Shown: positions 1 through 6,658, counted from the stretch's first letter. The stretch is 7,670 nucleotides of DNA from Flavobacterium sp. (GCA_023253295.1 JALRGZ010000013.1:1-7670); one strand, 5' to 3'. Notes: generated by a model from the sequence alone, not told the origin. Made by a program: numbers and translations.

Positions 1-143
1 TTTTGGGTAGTGTTCGACATTGAAGTCATAACATGCCTAAAACTGCTGAAGAGTTAAACTATTTATAAACTGTATTGTAATAGTTGTGTCGTCCCCACAA
101 AAGCTATAAAAACTGAATATTTGATTTTTTTTTAGACTTGATC
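1..143. other. Left flank without a confident gene
   Basis: I see no supportable gene in this stretch. Frame 1 of the plus strand is open from the window edge to a TAA at 55-57 (18 codons ending KLLKS), so the tail of an upstream plus-strand gene is possible, but the peptide has no recognisable features. On the minus strand an ATG at 29-27 opens nine codons running off the edge, which is equally weak. The rest is AT-rich, with a 9-nt T run at 125-133 and a short 5-bp inverted repeat (84-88 with 96-100) that is too weak and too far from the T run to call a terminator. Confidence 0.4.
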
Positions 144-185
144 CACTATAAAAACAAAAAACCCGAATATTGCTATTCGGGTTTT
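144..185 (-). terminator. Intrinsic terminator of tRNA-Phe
   Basis: A perfect 12-bp inverted repeat (158-169 with 174-185) closes a 4-nt loop (170-173). The stem core reads cccgaata/tattcggg. Read on the minus strand, the hairpin is followed by a T-rich tract (TTTTTTGTTTTT), the usual form of a rho-independent terminator. It begins one base after the mature 3' end of the tRNA, so it fits termination of the tRNA transcript. On the plus strand the hairpin is followed by only four T residues that are part of the stem, so it should act mainly in the minus direction. Confidence 0.85.
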
Positions 186-186
186 G

Positions 187-259
187 TGGTACCTCCAGGG
201 ATCGAACCAGGGACACATGGATTTTCAGTCCATTGCTCTACCATCTGAGCTAAGGTACC
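187..259 (-). tRNA. tRNA-Phe (anticodon GAA)
   Basis: The reverse complement folds into a standard 73-nt cloverleaf. The 7-bp acceptor stem is GGTACCT with AGGTACC, the discriminator base is A, and the D arm is GCTC/GAGC. The 5-bp anticodon stem is ATGGA/TCCAT with loop CTGAAAA, giving anticodon GAA, which reads phenylalanine codons UUU and UUC. The T loop is the canonical TTCGATC. The T stem CCTGG/CCTGG leaves a single U-U mismatch in its middle pair. CCA is not encoded: the bases after the discriminator read CAA, so CCA must be added after transcription. The gene stands alone, with its own promoter and terminator, and diverges from coaX. Confidence 0.97.
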
Positions 260-275
260 GTGCTTGTTGCGGGTG

Positions 276-306
276 CAAATATAGAATCATTTTTAATATA
301 TCCAAA
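276..306 (-). promoter_or_regulatory. Promoter of tRNA-Phe (Bacteroidota type)
   Basis: On the minus strand a TTTG box (306-303) is followed after exactly 19 nt by TATATTTG (283-276). This is a full match to the Bacteroidota primary sigma factor consensus TTTG-N19-TAnnTTTG. Transcription would start about 7 nt downstream, near position 269, leaving a roughly 10-nt leader before the tRNA 5' end at 259. The match of box sequence and spacing is direct; the start site is inferred. Confidence 0.85.
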
Positions 307-309
307 ACA

Positions 310-339
310 TTTTTATCAAAAAATGTATTTGTACCTTCG
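310..339 (+). promoter_or_regulatory. Probable promoter of the coaX operon
   Basis: TACCTTCG at 332-339 matches the Bacteroidota -7 box TAnnTTTG with one mismatch. The upstream -33 element is weak: only a T run (310-314) sits at about the right distance. The predicted transcription start is near 345, about 15 nt before the coaX ATG at 360. The promoter lies back to back with the tRNA-Phe promoter in a spacer of about 100 bp. Confidence 0.55.
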
Positions 340-359
340 TGCTGTCAAAATATAAAATT

Positions 360-1094
360 ATGATAGTAACTGTTGATGTGGGGAATACCCGAATTAAAGC
401 TGCTGTATTTGAGGGGAGTGCGAATTTAGCTCACTTCGTTTTTGATAAAGTAGAGCTCGCTCAAAATGTCAAAAAAATTTTAGAAGATTTTCCTTTGGTA
501 GATTGTATGGTTATTTCTTCGGTGGGGGATATCGATAAAAAATCTTTTTTAGTCTTCGAATCAAAAGTTAAAGTTCATTTTGTCTCACATGGAGATGTTT
601 TTCCTTTTGAAAATAATTACGGTACACCTAAAACGTTAGGGATTGACAGAATGGTGCTTGCTGCAGGTGCTACTTTATCGTATCCAAATCAAAATAGATT
701 AGTTATAGATGCGGGAACTTGTGTTACTTATGATTTTATAGATGCAAATGATGTGTATCAGGGTGGTGCCATTTCACCGGGGATACGATTGCGATATGAA
801 TCCATGCATAATTTTACAGTAAAACTTCCTTTATTAACTTTAGAAAGCCCTGAATCACATGTGGGGAAATCAACAGCTCAATCCATGCATTCGGGTGTGG
901 TAAACGGATTGGTCTATGAGATTGACGGTTTTATAGATAAATATAAGGCAAATTGTTCAAAAATTATAATAATTTTAACGGGTGGTGATGCAGAATTTTT
1001 GGCTAAACGATTAAAAAATACCATATTTGCCAATTCAAATTTCCTCTTAGAGAGTTTGAATCAAACTTATCAATATAAAATCAACAATGATTAG
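360..1094 (+). CDS. coaX: Type III pantothenate kinase
   Basis: CoaX phosphorylates pantothenate with ATP, the first committed step of coenzyme A synthesis in the cytoplasm. The type III enzyme belongs to the ASKHA (acetate kinase/hsp70/actin) fold and characteristically needs a monovalent cation. Visible signatures are the N-terminal phosphate loop DVGNTRIK (residues 6-13), GTPKTLGIDR with the likely catalytic Asp96, IDAGTCVTYD with Asp117, the GGAISPGIRLRYESMH segment, and the C-terminal ILTGGDAEFL motif. The 244-residue length is normal for the family. I chose the ATG at 360 over an in-frame GTG at 339, because the -7 promoter box ends at 339 and the protein should begin MIVTVDVGNTR. The 3' end overlaps the next gene by 8 nt, which suggests translational coupling. 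Recognition is firm from the three conserved Asp motifs. Confidence 0.95.
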   Translation: MIVTVDVGNTRIKAAVFEGSANLAHFVFDKVELAQNVKKILEDFPLVDCMVISSVGDIDKKSFLVFESKVKVHFVSHGDVFPFENNYGTPKTLGIDRMVLAAGATLSYPNQNRLVIDAGTCVTYDFIDANDVYQGGAISPGIRLRYESMHNFTVKLPLLTLESPESHVGKSTAQSMHSGVVNGLVYEIDGFIDKYKANCSKIIIILTGGDAEFLAKRLKNTIFANSNFLLESLNQTYQYKINND

Positions 1095-2349
1095 AAAAAT
1101 TATATCAAGCCTTTGTTTGCTTTTTTCGTTAGTATCTTTAGCACAAGAAGGAACTTCTTCTCCGTATTCTTTTTACGGAATAGGTGATGTGAGATTTAAA
1201 GGGACAATTGAAAGTCGATCAATGTCAGGAATTCAGGTAGAGCAAGATAGTATACATGTCAATTTAGATAATCCTGCTAGTTATTCTAATCTAAAGTTGA
1301 CTACTTTTACGGTTGGAGGAACTTATAATTTAACCACTCTTAAAAATGATTCCAGTTCTGAAAAAGCGAAGAGAACAACATTTGATTATTTGGCCGTTGG
1401 ATTGCCAATGGGTAAATTAGGAATTGGTTTTGGTTTGATTCCGTATTCATCAGTAGGGTATAAAATAAATTCATATTCAACAGAAGATGAAGAGACTAGT
1501 TCTCGAGATTATGCAAACGGTGGAGTAAATAAAGCTTTTTTTGCTGCTTCGTATAAGTTGTTGAGGAATTTAAATTTAGGAGCTAATGTGGATTATAATT
1601 TTGGACGTATTGAAACGACTAACATTAAAGCTGTAAATGGAGTTGTTACCGGAACTCGCGAAATAAATAACGCTGATTTGTCAGGTGTGAATTTTAATGT
1701 AGGTGCAATGTATCAGGCTAAGCTGAATAAAAAATTAAATTTATTTACAAGTTTGAGTTATAAAATAGAAAGCAAATTGACTTCAAATAATACCAGAGAT
1801 GTTGCAACTGTAAGTTTTACTTCAGGATACGATTATACGGTAGTTCAAAGTGCTGATCAAGAAACTTCAAAAGTTAAATTAACTTTGCCAAGTGAGTTGA
1901 AATTTGGATTAGGTATCGGGGAATCAAAAAAATGGTTGGTAGGTGCGCAAGTTATTTCGGCTAGCGAGGGGAATTTGGCAAATACATATAATACAAATGC
2001 AAGTTCATCGGTAACGGTTTCTTATGATAAAGCTATGAAATATAGTCTTGGAGGGTATTTTATTCCTAATTATGGGTCTTTTTCAAATTATTTTAAAAGA
2101 ATCGTGTATAGAGCTGGTTTAAAGTATGAAGAAACAGGTTTGATAGTGAATTCACAATCTATTAAAGATAAAGGATTTAGTGTTGGTCTTGGATTGCCTA
2201 TTACAGGGAGTTTTTCTAATGTGAATTTTGGTTTTGAATTTGGTAAAAGAGGGACTACTTCTGCGGGCTTGATTCAGGAAAATTATGCCAAATTTAGTGT
2301 GGGGCTTTCTTTCAATGACAGATGGTTTGTGAAGAGAAAGTTTGATTAA
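1087..2349 (+). CDS. Predicted outer-membrane beta-barrel protein
   Basis: This 420-residue protein has a clear Sec signal peptide: a basic start (MIRK), a hydrophobic core, and likely cleavage after SLA19 before Gln20. The mature part opens with SPYSFYGIGD and a following NLDNPASYSNL segment, reminiscent of FadL-like barrels and the 'SPYSRYGIGD' start common in Bacteroidota envelope proteins. The rest consists of alternating aromatic, polar and glycine-rich stretches typical of amphipathic beta strands, ending in WFVKRKFD. I infer an outer-membrane barrel of unknown cargo; no enzymatic motif is visible. Its ATG lies inside the end of coaX (8-nt overlap), so it is very likely co-transcribed and translationally coupled. 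lptC follows 41 nt later. The strand content and signal peptide are seen; the location is inferred; the function is unknown. Confidence 0.8.
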   Translation: MIRKIISSLCLLFSLVSLAQEGTSSPYSFYGIGDVRFKGTIESRSMSGIQVEQDSIHVNLDNPASYSNLKLTTFTVGGTYNLTTLKNDSSSEKAKRTTFDYLAVGLPMGKLGIGFGLIPYSSVGYKINSYSTEDEETSSRDYANGGVNKAFFAASYKLLRNLNLGANVDYNFGRIETTNIKAVNGVVTGTREINNADLSGVNFNVGAMYQAKLNKKLNLFTSLSYKIESKLTSNNTRDVATVSFTSGYDYTVVQSADQETSKVKLTLPSELKFGLGIGESKKWLVGAQVISASEGNLANTYNTNASSSVTVSYDKAMKYSLGGYFIPNYGSFSNYFKRIVYRAGLKYEETGLIVNSQSIKDKGFSVGLGLPITGSFSNVNFGFEFGKRGTTSAGLIQENYAKFSVGLSFNDRWFVKRKFD

Positions 2350-2390
2350 TAATTGTTTAAGACTAATCGTTTTTTAGTACCACAATCTTT

Positions 2391-2945
2391 ATGTTTTTAT
2401 TCAAAAAAGATAAATTTTTAATAGTAGTCATGGCCTCGGTCGTGACTCTGTTTTTTGGATGTGAGAGTAATTTTAAAAAGGTACAGAAAATTAATTTTAC
2501 AGAATTCACTCCTACAGGTGATGCTGATAATGTAGATTTAAAATATACGGATTCAGGACTTGTAAAAGCAGTTTTGGTGAGTCCGAAAATGCTGGATTAT
2601 GCTACAGTGGATTTTCCTTTTACCGAGTTTCCTAAAGGAGTTGATGTTACAGTGTATGATAAAAAAGCTAAAAAGACCCGTATAACTTCTAATTATGCGA
2701 TTTCTTATAAATATACCAATATCATTGATTTGCAGGGGAAAGTGAAAATTGTTTCGCAAGATGGGCAAATGCTGGAAACGGAACAGTTGTACTACGATCA
2801 GAAAAATGAATGGTTTTTTACGGAGAAAAAATATAAATTTACTGATTTAAAGGGGGCTTCAAATGGGCAAGGAATCGATTTTAGTAAAGATTTTAAAGTG
2901 ATTAATTCTCAAAGGATAACAGGCGAAGTTTTAACATCCGAATAA
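2391..2945 (+). CDS. lptC: LPS export ABC transporter periplasmic protein LptC
   Basis: LptC passes lipopolysaccharide from the LptBFG ABC transporter in the inner membrane to LptA in the periplasmic bridge. The 184-residue product has an N-terminal hydrophobic segment (residues 9-23) ending in FFGC24, which resembles a lipobox. It may therefore be a lipoprotein rather than carry the usual single transmembrane anchor. The LptC/OstA-like beta-jellyroll follows, with successive strands such as VTVYDKKAKKTRITSNYAI (about 86-104), NIIDLQGKVKIVSQDGQMLETEQLYYDQ (about 110-137) and NEWFFTEKKYKF (139-150). The repeated 'make strand / DLxGxVxI / LxTxxLyyd' pattern is diagnostic for the family. It begins 41 nt after the outer-membrane protein gene and is followed after 16 nt by a small membrane protein gene. 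No Shine-Dalgarno sequence is visible, as usual in this phylum. The family call is confident; lipidation is inferred. Confidence 0.92.
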   Translation: MFLFKKDKFLIVVMASVVTLFFGCESNFKKVQKINFTEFTPTGDADNVDLKYTDSGLVKAVLVSPKMLDYATVDFPFTEFPKGVDVTVYDKKAKKTRITSNYAISYKYTNIIDLQGKVKIVSQDGQMLETEQLYYDQKNEWFFTEKKYKFTDLKGASNGQGIDFSKDFKVINSQRITGEVLTSE

Positions 2946-2961
2946 TTTTTAATTTACAACT

Positions 2962-3156
2962 ATGAGTTATTTAAAATATACACCATACATTTATTTAGTA
3001 TTTGCAGTTTTTTTTGTTTACGATGCTGTAGAGAAATGGAATAATCCAAATGAGACGCCAATATTGAGTCTTTTAATTGCAGGATTAGGTGTTTTTATGT
3101 TTTTCTTCAGGAGGCGTTTTGCCAAAAAAATGCAGGATCGTAACCGTAAATCGTAA
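2962..3156 (+). CDS. Small two-helix membrane protein, function unknown
   Basis: This 64-residue protein has two predicted transmembrane helices, about residues 6-23 (YTPYIYLVFAVFFVYDAV) and 34-50 (ILSLLIAGLGVFMFFF). They are joined by a short polar loop (EKWNNPNETP), and the tail is strongly basic (RRRFAKKMQDRNRKS). The positive-inside rule suggests that the C-terminus, and therefore also the N-terminus, faces the cytoplasm. It sits 16 nt after lptC and only 3 nt before the CNNM-like gene, so it is almost certainly in the same transcript and a real gene despite its size. I do not recognise a named family. A role as an accessory subunit of the neighbouring CNNM-like protein, or of the envelope machinery, is speculation from position alone. 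Confidence 0.8.
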   Translation: MSYLKYTPYIYLVFAVFFVYDAVEKWNNPNETPILSLLIAGLGVFMFFFRRRFAKKMQDRNRKS

Positions 3157-3159
3157 TTT

Positions 3160-4419
3160 ATGGAAATTAGTATTATAATCATTTGTCTAATACTATCTGC
3201 TTTCTTTTCAGGGATGGAAATTGCTTTTATCTCTTCAAATAAAATTTATCTAGAAATTGAAAAAAAACAAGAAAGTTTTGTTTCAAAAATTCTAACCAAA
3301 CTCACTCAGGAACCTTCTAAGTTTATTGCGACTATGCTTATTGGAAACAATATTGCATTAGTAGTATATGGGTTTTTTATGGGTGATCTTTTGATGGAAT
3401 GGATAGTTTCTTTGAGTTATCCGTTTTCTGATGTGTTGACATTGTTTCTTCAGACTTTATTATCTACTTTGATAGTTTTGATAACGGCAGAGTTCTTTCC
3501 AAAAGTTTTTTTTCAGATTTATTCTAATTTCTTAATTAAGTTTTTTGCTGTTCCGGCTTATTTTTTTTATTTACTGTTTTACTTTGTTTCTTCTTTTGTT
3601 ATTTGGGTTTCTGACTTTGTTTTGAAACGTTTTTTTAGAACTGAGGGAGATCAAATTCAGTTGTATTTTTCTAAAGTGGAATTAGGGAATTACATTACGG
3701 AGCAAATGAGTACAGTGGAGGATGATGAAGAAGTGGATTCGGAAATTCAAATTTTTCAAAATGCATTGGAGTTTTCGGGTGTGAAAGCGAGAGATATCAT
3801 GACACCTCGCACCGAAATTGTAGCGGTTGATTTGTTTGATACGGTTACTGAATTAAAAGAATTGTTTGTTGAAACAGGTTATTCTAAGATTTTGGTTTAT
3901 GAAAATTCTTTGGATGATATTGTAGGTTATGTGCATTCATTTGATTTGTTCAAAAAACCTAAAAACATAAAATCGGTAGTGATTTCTGTGGAATTTGTTC
4001 CTGAAACTATTTATATCAAAGATGTGATGGATTTGCTTATCAAAAAGAGAAAAAGTGTAGCGGTTGTTTTGGATGAGTATGGAGGAACTTCAGGAATAAT
4101 TACGGTAGAAGATATTGTTGAAGAGCTTTTTGGGGAAATTGAAGATGAACATGATTTGGACGAGGAATTGATTGAAAGAGAACTGGGGCAAAATGTGTAT
4201 CTTTTTTCAACTCGTTTGGATGTAGAGTATTTGAATCAGGAGTATAAGTTTCAAATACCTGAGAGCGATTCTTATGGGACTTTAGGAGGTTTTATTGTCG
4301 ATTTCACTAAAGAAATTCCTCAAAAAGGAGATGTTATTACAATTGGTGAGTATCATTTTGTGATAGAAGAGGCGACAAATAAAAAAATCGAATTAGTAAA
4401 AATGACGGTAAAAGAGTAA
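3160..4419 (+). CDS. CNNM/CorC-family membrane protein (DUF21, CBS pair, CorC_HlyC)
   Basis: This 419-residue protein has the full CNNM/CorC architecture. A DUF21 transmembrane domain covers about residues 1-160, with helices near 3-25, 55-77, 91-115 and 125-155 and the conserved FFSGMEIAF, GNNIALVVYG and TAEFFPK motifs. A CBS pair covers about 205-330, starting at the typical MTPRTEI (214-220), with VVLDEYGGTSGIITVEDIVEE in the second CBS. A C-terminal transporter-associated CorC_HlyC domain covers about 348-417 (LDVEYLNQEY, DSYGTLGGFI). Family members are linked to Mg2+ or Co2+ export or homeostasis, with CBS domains binding Mg-ATP. Older databases call them 'hemolysin', which is misleading. 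The Flavobacterium gliding protein GldE belongs to the same superfamily. I do not call this gldE, because gldD and the usual gldE neighbours are absent. The gene starts 3 nt after the small membrane protein gene. Confidence 0.9.
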   Translation: MEISIIIICLILSAFFSGMEIAFISSNKIYLEIEKKQESFVSKILTKLTQEPSKFIATMLIGNNIALVVYGFFMGDLLMEWIVSLSYPFSDVLTLFLQTLLSTLIVLITAEFFPKVFFQIYSNFLIKFFAVPAYFFYLLFYFVSSFVIWVSDFVLKRFFRTEGDQIQLYFSKVELGNYITEQMSTVEDDEEVDSEIQIFQNALEFSGVKARDIMTPRTEIVAVDLFDTVTELKELFVETGYSKILVYENSLDDIVGYVHSFDLFKKPKNIKSVVISVEFVPETIYIKDVMDLLIKKRKSVAVVLDEYGGTSGIITVEDIVEELFGEIEDEHDLDEELIERELGQNVYLFSTRLDVEYLNQEYKFQIPESDSYGTLGGFIVDFTKEIPQKGDVITIGEYHFVIEEATNKKIELVKMTVKE

Positions 4420-4466
4420 TTTTTTTATAAAAGTGAAAAATCTTTTAAAATAAAAGCTTACTTGTA

Positions 4467-4495
4467 TTGTTATTAGCGAGATAATTGTATTTTCG
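4467..4495 (+). promoter_or_regulatory. Probable promoter of the ppiD-like gene
   Basis: TATTTTCG at 4488-4495 matches the Bacteroidota -7 box TAnnTTTG with one mismatch, and a TTG at 4467-4469 lies 18 nt upstream as a -33 element. Transcription would begin near 4501, about 25 nt before the ATG at 4527. No convincing terminator separates this gene from the upstream CNNM-like gene, so it may be transcribed both by read-through and from here. Confidence 0.55.
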
Positions 4496-4526
4496 CAAAC
4501 TGAATATAAAATTAACAACAATAAAA

Positions 4527-6626
4527 ATGGCAGTTTTATCAAAAATTAGACAGCGTTCTGCTTTAATGATTGGGCTTATTGCATTTGCTTTATTTGCATT
4601 TGTAATCCAGGATTTAATTGGGAAAGGGACTTTTAGTCAAAGTTTAAAAGATGTTGGAAGTATCAATGGGAAAGATATTTCATTTGAGGATTTTAGAATT
4701 AAAGTTAGTAATGTTGAAAAAAGTGGTCAAGGTATCACTGCAACAAATGCGGCTAATAGAGTTTGGGAACAAGAAGTTTCGGTGGCTTTATTGACTTCTG
4801 AATTTGATAAATTAGGATTAAGAGTAGGTGAGAAACATATTATCGAAATCTTAAAAGCAGACCAAAATATCGGTCAAAATCCAATGTTTTTAAACGCTGC
4901 AGGGATGTTTGATTTGGTAAAGTTTAAAGAATATTTTAAAGCTAATCCAGCTCAGGCGGAATTCTTAAAAGAAAGAGAGAAAGACGCTGAATTGAATGCT
5001 AAATACCAAATTTATTCTACTTTGGTAAGAGCTTCATCATATACTACAAAAGCTGAGGGAAAATTGAAATATGAGATGGAAGCTAACAAGGCTAATTTTT
5101 CATATGTAGGTGCTTTGTATTCTTTAATCAAAGACAGTGAAGTAAAAGTTACTGATGCTGACATTTTGGATTATATGAAGAAAAATGAAAAAAGATATAA
5201 AGCTGATGAATCTCGCTCTGTTGAGTATGTTTTAGTTGAAGATAAAGCTTCAAAAGAAGACGAGGCTGATATAAAAGCAAAGATTAATAGTCTGTTATCA
5301 GGAAGTGTCGTTTACAATCAAGCTACTGGTAAAAATGATACTTTAGCTGGATTTAGAACTACTGCTAATCCAATTGAATTTGTGAATTCTAATTCTGATA
5401 TTCCTTATGATTCTTCATATGTAGCTAAAAAAGATTTGCCGGCAGTAGATGCTGAGCAATTGTATAATTTGGCTCCAGGCACAGTTTATGGTCCTTATGT
5501 TTTTGGAAACTACTATTGTGTTTCAAAATCTTTAGGTAGAAAAGTGGGAGTGAATGCTAAAGCAAGTCATATTTTGATTAGTTATGAAGGAGCTCAGGTT
5601 CCTAACCAAAGAGAAAAAAGAACTAAAGAAGAAGCTAAAGCTAAAGCTGAAGAAGTTCTTGCTCAGGTTAATGCTAATCCAGAAAGTTTCATGATGTTGG
5701 CTTTTCAATATTCAGATGATTCATCTGCTCAGCAAGGTGGTGATTTAGGTTATTTTGGTCCTGGTCAAATGGTAAAACCTTTTAATGATTTTGTATTTAA
5801 TAATGGAATTGGAAAAGTTGGTTTAGTAGAAACTCAATTTGGATACCACATTATTAAAGTTACTGATAAGCAAGACGGAGTTCGTTTAGCAACTGTAGCT
5901 TTAAAGTTAGAGCCTTCTGAAGCTACTTCGGATAAAGTATTTACTCAGGCTACTAAATTTGAAATGGAAGCTGCTGATAATGATTTTAACAAAGTTGCTA
6001 AAGAAATGAAGTTGACGGTTACACCTGCAGTTTCAGTGAGAGCAATGGATGAAAATTTTGGAGCTTTAGGAAATCAAAGAGCAATTGTTAGATGGGCTTT
6101 TGAAAATGATACTAAAGTAGGTTCAGTAAAACGTTTTGAAATTGCTAATGTAGGTCATGTAATTGCTACTGTTAAAAATATTGATGATTCAGGTTTTGCT
6201 CCAATTGATCAAGTTAGACCTTTCATTGAAACTAAATTAAAAAATGCTAAAAAAGCAGAAATGCTAAAAGCTAAAATGACCGGTGCTTCTCTTGAGGCAA
6301 TTGCTAAAGCAACAGGAAGCAAAGTTGAAAATGCGGCTAATGTAACTTTAGATAATCCAGTATTGAATGGTGGTGTAGGGCAAGAACCAAAAGTTGTTGG
6401 AAATGCATTCGCTTTAGCGGCTAATAAAATGTCGGCACCTATTGAAGGTAATACAGGTGTTTATGTTGTTAAAACAACGAGCATTGTTAAAGCTCCGGCT
6501 GTAAAAGATGTTGCTCCTTATGTGGCTAAGGTAAAAGCGCAATCAGCAGCTGATGTGAACAGAGTGTTGCCAGCTTTAAAAGATATCGCTGATATTAAAG
6601 ATAACAGAAGACAATTTAACTTCTAG
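4527..6626 (+). CDS. PpiD/SurA-like periplasmic peptidyl-prolyl isomerase
   Basis: This is a membrane-anchored periplasmic foldase of 699 residues. After a short basic N-terminus (MAVLSKIRQRS) comes one transmembrane helix, about residues 11-27 (ALMIGLIAFALFAFVIQ), as in E. coli PpiD. A SurA_N-like helical domain follows, roughly 35-200. A parvulin-type rotamase domain covers about 340-448, with ASHILI (346-351), QGGDLGYFGPGQM (about 403-415) and the closing GYHIIKVTD (439-447). Downstream there are further rotamase-like fragments. The likely job is assisting secreted and outer-membrane proteins, which suits its envelope-gene neighbours. I start at the ATG at 4527. An in-frame TTG at 4485 would begin upstream of the predicted transcription start, and the ATG gives the expected MAVLSKIR N-terminus. 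GCT alanine codons are conspicuously frequent, suggesting strong expression. It ends at TAG, 33 nt before a strong terminator. Confidence 0.92.
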   Translation: MAVLSKIRQRSALMIGLIAFALFAFVIQDLIGKGTFSQSLKDVGSINGKDISFEDFRIKVSNVEKSGQGITATNAANRVWEQEVSVALLTSEFDKLGLRVGEKHIIEILKADQNIGQNPMFLNAAGMFDLVKFKEYFKANPAQAEFLKEREKDAELNAKYQIYSTLVRASSYTTKAEGKLKYEMEANKANFSYVGALYSLIKDSEVKVTDADILDYMKKNEKRYKADESRSVEYVLVEDKASKEDEADIKAKINSLLSGSVVYNQATGKNDTLAGFRTTANPIEFVNSNSDIPYDSSYVAKKDLPAVDAEQLYNLAPGTVYGPYVFGNYYCVSKSLGRKVGVNAKASHILISYEGAQVPNQREKRTKEEAKAKAEEVLAQVNANPESFMMLAFQYSDDSSAQQGGDLGYFGPGQMVKPFNDFVFNNGIGKVGLVETQFGYHIIKVTDKQDGVRLATVALKLEPSEATSDKVFTQATKFEMEAADNDFNKVAKEMKLTVTPAVSVRAMDENFGALGNQRAIVRWAFENDTKVGSVKRFEIANVGHVIATVKNIDDSGFAPIDQVRPFIETKLKNAKKAEMLKAKMTGASLEAIAKATGSKVENAANVTLDNPVLNGGVGQEPKVVGNAFALAANKMSAPIEGNTGVYVVKTTSIVKAPAVKDVAPYVAKVKAQSAADVNRVLPALKDIADIKDNRRQFNF

Positions 6627-6658
6627 TTTTATAGTATAGATTAATTTTAATTTCACAT

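Larger units (their letters stand above)
360..6626 (+). other. Envelope-biogenesis gene array headed by coaX
   Basis: Six consecutive plus-strand genes run without an internal terminator. The coaX/barrel overlap is 8 nt; the next gaps are 41, 16 and 3 nt, and then 107 nt before the ppiD-like gene, which has a candidate promoter of its own. The first five therefore look like one operon and the sixth a semi-independent member. Most products act in the envelope: barrel protein, LptC, two inner-membrane proteins and a periplasmic foldase. Coupling these to CoA synthesis may simply reflect housekeeping clustering. From general knowledge, similar coaX-barrel-lptC-hemolysin-ppiD orders recur in Bacteroidota. 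Confidence 0.7.

Noticed and set aside
84..133. Short inverted repeat (ttgtg/cacaa) followed later by a T run, considered as a terminator of an upstream gene
   Set aside because: The stem is only 5 bp and the T run begins about 25 nt after it, so it does not fit an intrinsic terminator.
2553..2768. 71-residue open frame on the minus strand
   Set aside because: It lies entirely inside lptC, antisense to well-conserved LptC sequence. It has no recognisable motif and no promoter, so it is a shadow frame.
3160..4419. Naming the CNNM-like gene gldE or a hemolysin
   Set aside because: GldE shares the superfamily, but the gliding-gene neighbours are absent. 'Hemolysin' is a historical label with no support in this sequence.
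4442..4456. Inverted repeat ctttta/taaaag after the CNNM-like gene
   Set aside because: It is a 6-bp, almost purely A/T stem with a 3-nt loop and no following T run, too weak to be a terminator in AT-rich DNA.
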